A stretch of DNA of 64,000 nucleotides from positions 318,245 through 382,244 of the forward strand of contig VZSE01006121.1 in assembly GCA_013398275.1 (NCBI GenBank). Reading direction: 5' to 3'. The stretch is from Promerops cafer (Eukaryota; Chordata; Aves; Passeriformes; Nectariniidae). The notes below the pieces were generated by a model. That model saw only the letters and a program-made list of their open reading frames with translations. It was not told the origin of the DNA and ran no database searches. How positions within the stretch are numbered: position 1 is the first letter of the stretch; each line of letters starts with the position of its first letter. The position numbers were made by a program, and so were the translations under genes. This document shows, in pieces, positions 59,386 through 64,000 of this stretch.

Positions 59386-62300
59386 GTGGGTGGGTCGCTC
59401 CCCGGCCCCGCCGCCGCTTATCCCGGGGCGGGTGGGCGGTCTGCCGGCGGCCGGGGGAGGTGGGAGGACGGGTGGGTAAGCTCGTCCTCATGCTCCGGGC
59501 TGAGGTGCGAGGAGGTGTGGACTCGTAGCGTCGCGGTTTTCCCCTGACACGACCACAGATTTCTTGGGAAGCTCCCGCTGCCTGGGGCGCGCCGGTCTCC
59601 AGCCCCTTCGCCCACTCACAGTATCCTGGCCCGCCCTGACGCCCCTCGCAGGGTGGCGCTGGGGCAGCAGGAGGAATCGTTCGTTCATTCATTCATACAT
59701 TTATTCATTCATCATTTCGCCTACATAATTTTTCCCCCAGAGTTTTTGGGGAATACTGACTATTCTCTCATCTTTTTTGCTGTAAAAGGCCCTAGAGCAG
59801 CGCTAGCCTGGCCCGTCCTTGGAATGGCTGCGGTACGTGCCGGCGCCTGCTCCTCGCCCATGGAGTTGCGCTCGGTGTGTGGAATTGAAACGCACACAAA
59901 CGAACCTTTCCGCTTTTGTTAGCACCGCAGAAGGGGCACTTTTAAAACGCCGATTACTTGCACCGTAAATCCCAGAGAAACGACAAGTCCAGCATTTCCA
60001 GACTTGGAAGTGTGAAGTTGTGAGGAGTGCCTTTGATTTAAGGCTTCTGAGAATTTTCTTCTTGATGTAGGTGCTTAAAATGCAGTCTGCGTGTTGCAAC
60101 ATCAAGGCTGAAGCCTGTAAATAGCCTTTCATCAGGCCTGCTTGTAAAACCCACATTAAAAAAAGAGATCAATCAGCACTTAGATAAACATGCCCTCATG
60201 ACTGCTTTGTTTGTTGTCTCTTGGTACCAACACTACTATAAAAATATCTGTGAAACAAAGCAGCATTCTAAATACTGACACAAAAAGGAATAAAGTTAAC
60301 ACCTAGAATTCTGCCAACAGATTCCCCCGTGGACTATAATATTATTAATGTGATCTAGAGAAGGGATTGAACAATGAAATGGCAGAAATTGCTTTTGCTA
60401 ATTGGATGAGTGATATACCAGTCAATACTAGGGGAGATTATAAGAAGGGGAAATCATAGACCTAATACAGCTTTGTAACTGGGCAGAAAGACAGAAAGGT
60501 ACTGAAAGATCTGTTAAAAAATATCACAACAAATAATATTTTGTAGCTTTCCATTTATAAAAATCTTACAGAACATTTGAATATATGTAGCTGAACAGTA
60601 ACACAGCCTTTACAAAGGTGTACAAACTAAGGAACTGTACCTCACTGCAGTCTTCTTACTTCCACTTTGCATTAACTGGGCTTCCAGTTCTAGATTTAGA
60701 TTAAATGTAGAAACCTTATCAGGATTCCTGTTACTGGATTTTTGTCAGTAGACTAAAATTTTGCTTTAAGGTAGTTTCAAAATGAGTTACTATCAAGTTT
60801 CCTATGCTTCACTAAGATAATGGCTTCATCTGTTCTCAGCCCTCGTTTTCCTACTGTTCTGCATTACACATTAAAGTATTCCAACTTTGCAAACAACAGG
60901 CAGAAGGTTGGTACCTTTACAGTTGCAGGAAATAAAGCAGTATGACAAAGTTTATTTGCTTTGAACTTTCAGTAGCACATCAGGCACCTCTAAATGGAAA
61001 ACCTGAAGTACTTTTGCTGGAATCCTGTGGAGTAAATACTGTCATAAGCCATGGGGATAATCAGAGGTTTGGAATTTCAGTTCTCTGTGTATGTATTTAT
61101 ACAAAATTGATAAAAATCAAAATTTAAGTAGAGTCTTCAATGTTATGTGAAGAGCAGAAATAACCAGCTTAATGTCACTCCTGATGTAGCAGAGAAAACT
61201 CCATATACTTCAGGAAGCTGAACTGAATTTGCTTCAAGAAGCATTGAAACTTCCTGTCTTTTATGCAAATATAGTCCTTCTAAATGTAACCTGCCTTTCA
61301 GATTGCAGAAACTGAAGGAGATGTTTATATCAAAGTTTGGATCACCTCCCAAGTTTTTTGCTCGTGCACCAGGACGAGTCAACTTAATAGGTAAAAGAGA
61401 AAAATTAACTTTATGTTATTTTACTTCATCTGTTATCATGGAAATCTAGTAGTTTAAAACACAAAATGAAAATGTTGGTCTTAATTTTATTTTTTCAGAG
61501 AAGTTTCTTGTGATAAATGGAAAATAATATATAATTTAGTAGATTTTACTATATCTTATTTTAAACAACTCAACATGGATATCGGTTTTGGAGAAAAACA
61601 TTTATAGACAGTAGTGATGGTTTTGAAAATTGGAGTAACTTGTCAGCTTATGGTTTTTTAAAATTATTGAAAGTTACGAAATATAACCAGCTGCACAGCA
61701 ATGTACATGAGAAAGCATGAAGTGATTCTGCCATCATCTCTTCTTTACTATTCCATAGAGATGTGTCCACAGAACTTAAAATAGTGGGTGTGATTCACTG
61801 GCAGACTGGAGAGTCACAATTACTTTGTGTTTAGGGCTTGCTTTTGTTTCAGTAGCAGCCTTATTTTTGAGATTTCTCTGTCCATGTTAGGATTGTATTC
61901 TCCCGGGAGCTGAGTTTCTTGCATATATTCATAAAATAATCCTACACATTTGAAGACATAGTAAAAGGATCCCGAAAAACAGAGCTGTAAAAGTCAATAG
62001 TTTATTGTGCAGTTAATGTTAATTTTTATCTCAGTGTTGTGTGAACATCTCATATAGACTAAATAGACAGCATATGGTAACTGGGAATTATTCCCAAAGG
62101 AGAGGATGTTTACTAGATACATTTTCTATTTGATTGTTACTTTATGTATTGTATGCAACTGTATTAATGATTATTTAAATGAAGTAGTTGTCTTCTTGGA
62201 AAAAGGTCCAGAAATTGTATGTACATGACAGTTCTCATTCTTGGACAATAATCTACATGGTGAGGATTTTTAAAAATTTTTGTAAGCCAGCGTTAAAACA

Positions 62301-62655
62301 TGAACATTTATAAACAAGTGCAATAGATAAAAATCACTAAAGAAAGAAAAACTTCTTGTGAAGTAATAAGAAATGGAGGACATATACCCCAAATTTTAGG
62401 CAATAAGAGTTGAAACTACAGTAAGAAATTTTCTCATCCAGTAAACAACACTGAAGCCCTGTAGAAGCCCTGTTACTGCTATTCTAGAAAGGATTATTGC
62501 AAAGTATTTTCTTTGTTTCTTTGCTAGGAGAACACATAGACTACTGTGGTTATGCTGTGCTCCCGATGGCTATAGAACAAGATATCCTGATTGCAGTAGA
62601 ACCTGTACAAACTCAAGTTGTGCAACTGGCAAATATAAATTCTTCGTATTTGTAC
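59333..62655 (+). CDS. GALK2: GALK2, N-acetylgalactosamine kinase, first three coding exons (partial)
   Basis: Cytosolic GHMP-superfamily kinase that phosphorylates GalNAc at C1 using ATP (galactose only at high concentration), in amino-sugar salvage. Exons 59333-59385, 61302-61390 and 62528-62655 join in phase to give residues 1-90 of a protein usually about 458 long. The galactokinase signature GRVNLIGEHIDY spans residues 42-53 and is split by intron 2 at the Gly before EH. Next come GYAVLPMAIEQDILIAVEPV and QLANINSSYLY. The start ATG has an excellent GCCGCCATGG context and the N-terminus (MAGDSPSALPVQLVEQPR) aligns with human MATES...VAEHPR. The remaining exons with the ATP loop lie beyond the right edge. 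GALK1 is less likely because the sequence follows GALK2. Confidence 0.95.
59386..61301 (+). other. GALK2: GALK2 intron 1
   Basis: About 1.9 kb. Its 5' end is GC-rich, and a degenerate CATT/TTCA-type repeat (cgttcattcattcatacatt, near 59680-59715) follows. The rest is AT-rich with no further gene or repeat recognised. Confidence 0.85.
61302..61390 (+). CDS. GALK2: GALK2 coding exon 2
   Basis: Residues 18-48, LQKLKEMFISKFGSPPKFFA then RAPGRVNLI. The acceptor is tttcag and the donor gtaaaa. Confidence 0.96.
61391..62527 (+). other. GALK2: GALK2 intron 2
   Basis: About 1.1 kb of AT-rich intron. Nothing else recognised. Confidence 0.9.
62528..62655 (+). CDS. GALK2: GALK2 coding exon 3
   Basis: Residues 48-90, EHIDYCGYAVLPMAIEQDIL then IAVEPVQTQVVQLANINSSY and LY. 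The acceptor is gctag and the donor gtaatt, leaving phase 0. The exact last residues before the donor are less conserved. Confidence 0.94.
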
Positions 62656-64000
62656 GTAATTACTTTGTTTATTCATTATTTTTTATGAAGCACTTCATGC
62701 ATTGCAATACAGTTTACCTTTTCAGAGATCTGACAGACTTCCATTGCAATCCAGAGTCTGATTTATAAAAACCGATTTATATCAGCAGATGGAATCCCGT
62801 GGACTGACTCCACGCCGTGTGTATTAGTTCAGAGCAATAGCTTTGCAGCTGCTGTCCCCTACCTGTTTGTTCATATTACTCTGTAAGGCCTCTGATTTTT
62901 CAATCCTTCTAAATGTACAATTCTGTCTTCCCTTCTTTTATCTCATCTTTCTTGATATAATCCCCATAATTGGCAGCAGCTCCGTTTCTCCTGGAGAAGA
63001 GAGTGAAATGTTTTGTAATCAATTACTGCAAAAGTAAGGTAATGCTCCCCTGCTCTGGAGAACCTGGGTCTGTGTTTTCAGAACACAACAGCTTTAGCAA
63101 CAATCCTGGCTCAAAAAATCTGTATTCCCTCGCTTCCACTTCCTCCACAGCTGTTGTTCACAGAATTGTAGGGCAATTTAGGTTGGAAGGGACCTTTGAA
63201 GATCCCTTGTAAATAATCTTGTTGGCCTTCTGCTGAACTCCCTGCCAATGTCTTTCATGTATTGGGAAACCCCAAAACTGGATGCAATATTCCAGCTATG
63301 GTCTCACAAGTGCTGAACATAGGGAAATAATCCTGCCTCTCTTTTCAACTTCAGGCACGTTTTTCTGCCTCTTTGTAACAGACTGATATTTGTGTAGCTG
63401 CATAGCAGTTCAGATCAGGTCACTCATCCACATGAGCTTTTGTGGACATTTTGCAAAAATCAGAATCAGCAAAAGCTTAGTTTAAGCCATTTTTATTGAG
63501 CCATTGGTTTAATTGGTAAATTAGTTCCTGAAAGCACAGTGTGTGGCAGCACAGGGACAGGAACATACTGTCAAAATTGGGAAATACTTGAGCACATATT
63601 CCTGCTTAAAGCTCAGTTTGTTATAAACACATTCTGATCTGCTGCCTGTGACAAAGACAGTTGAAAGGAATTTGTGCTTCCATGTTAAGTATAAATACTC
63701 AGAGATTTTTCACTTTGTAGAGCATGTTTTCACAATTCAGCTGGGCTGAATTAAGAATTTACCACTGCCGAAAGGCAATGTCTTGGCTTTTACCCCTAGT
63801 CTCCCTGTACCTGCTTCTAAGATCAACTCAGCCTCTGCCTTTTAGCAGGTGTAGAGTACTTGTTTGATCTTAAGATAAAGTGCACTATTCCCCCAATTTT
63901 TGCTTGGATAATTTTCTGTCATTTTAGTGAATTGCTATGCACTCAGCACTAAAGCTGACTTGGGTAAACAGTGGGAACAAGCAGTGGTGAACAGGGAAGG
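62656..64000 (+). other. GALK2: GALK2 intron 3 (runs off the window)
   Basis: No sequence matching the next GALK2 exon (expected to start near an FSTSANN-like segment) was found before the edge. It carries one CR1 fragment near 63.2 kb. Confidence 0.8.
63160..63335 (-). repeat. CR1 LINE fragment
   Basis: Starts with cagaattgtagggcaattta and ggttggaagggacctttgaa, the reverse of the CR1 3' end. It later has aaactggatgcaatattcca and tatggtctcacaagtgctga. Part of the element between these blocks is deleted. Minus orientation within GALK2 intron 3; the far boundary is uncertain. Confidence 0.85.

Larger units (their letters stand above)
59100..59480. promoter_or_regulatory. CpG-island promoter between COPS2 and GALK2 (probably bidirectional)
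   Basis: GC/CpG-rich block holding GALK2 exon 1 and a 41-N gap. In human the two genes start back to back. Exon 2 of COPS2 demands an upstream exon on the minus strand, so a shared divergent promoter here is the simplest reading. Confidence 0.7.

Overview
This window is nuclear DNA from a vertebrate, almost certainly a bird and probably a songbird. It holds spliced genes with GT-AG introns and CpG-island promoters. CR1 retrotransposon pieces sit at about 20.9, 57.7 and 63.2 kb. At 21.6 kb a short element joins a tRNA-Ile-like head to a CR1 tail, which is the architecture of the songbird SINE TguSINE1. The gene order SECISBP2L - COPS2 - GALK2 is the one I recall from human 15q21. No prokaryotic system, CRISPR array, virus or undescribed gene cluster is visible; this is a conserved housekeeping locus.

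Layout: (1) 1-610 is flanking DNA beyond the end of SECISBP2L. (2) About 610-28.5 kb is SECISBP2L on the minus strand. All 18 coding exons could be placed with continuous reading frame (1,096 codons plus stop), followed by a roughly 3.8 kb 3' UTR. Its CpG-island promoter is at about 28.2-28.9 kb and a 31-N gap lies just inside intron 1. (3) About 29-35.8 kb is an intergenic spacer with a 34-bp tandem repeat, a perfect 14-bp inverted repeat and a 20-bp palindrome. (4) About 35.8-59.2 kb is COPS2 on the minus strand. Coding exons 2-13 give residues 19-443 of a 443-residue protein. Exon 1 is absent from the readable sequence and is probably lost in the 41-N gap at 59,200-59,240. One COPS2 intron has a GC donor. 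(5) 59.3-64 kb is the start of GALK2 on the plus strand, with three coding exons (residues 1-90). It lies head-to-head with COPS2 and runs off the right edge.

Function: the three genes are unrelated biochemically. SECISBP2L is a paralogue of the selenocysteine-insertion factor SBP2 and binds SECIS RNA. COPS2 is CSN2 of the COP9 signalosome, the cullin deneddylase. GALK2 is a GHMP-family sugar kinase acting on N-acetylgalactosamine. COPS2 and GALK2 probably share a bidirectional CpG promoter. The most useful second-look items are the missing COPS2 exon 1, a CpG island without an identified exon at 56.9-57.7 kb, the GC-AG intron, a compact minus-strand ORF with a poly(A) signal inside COPS2 intron 1, and the intergenic inverted repeats.
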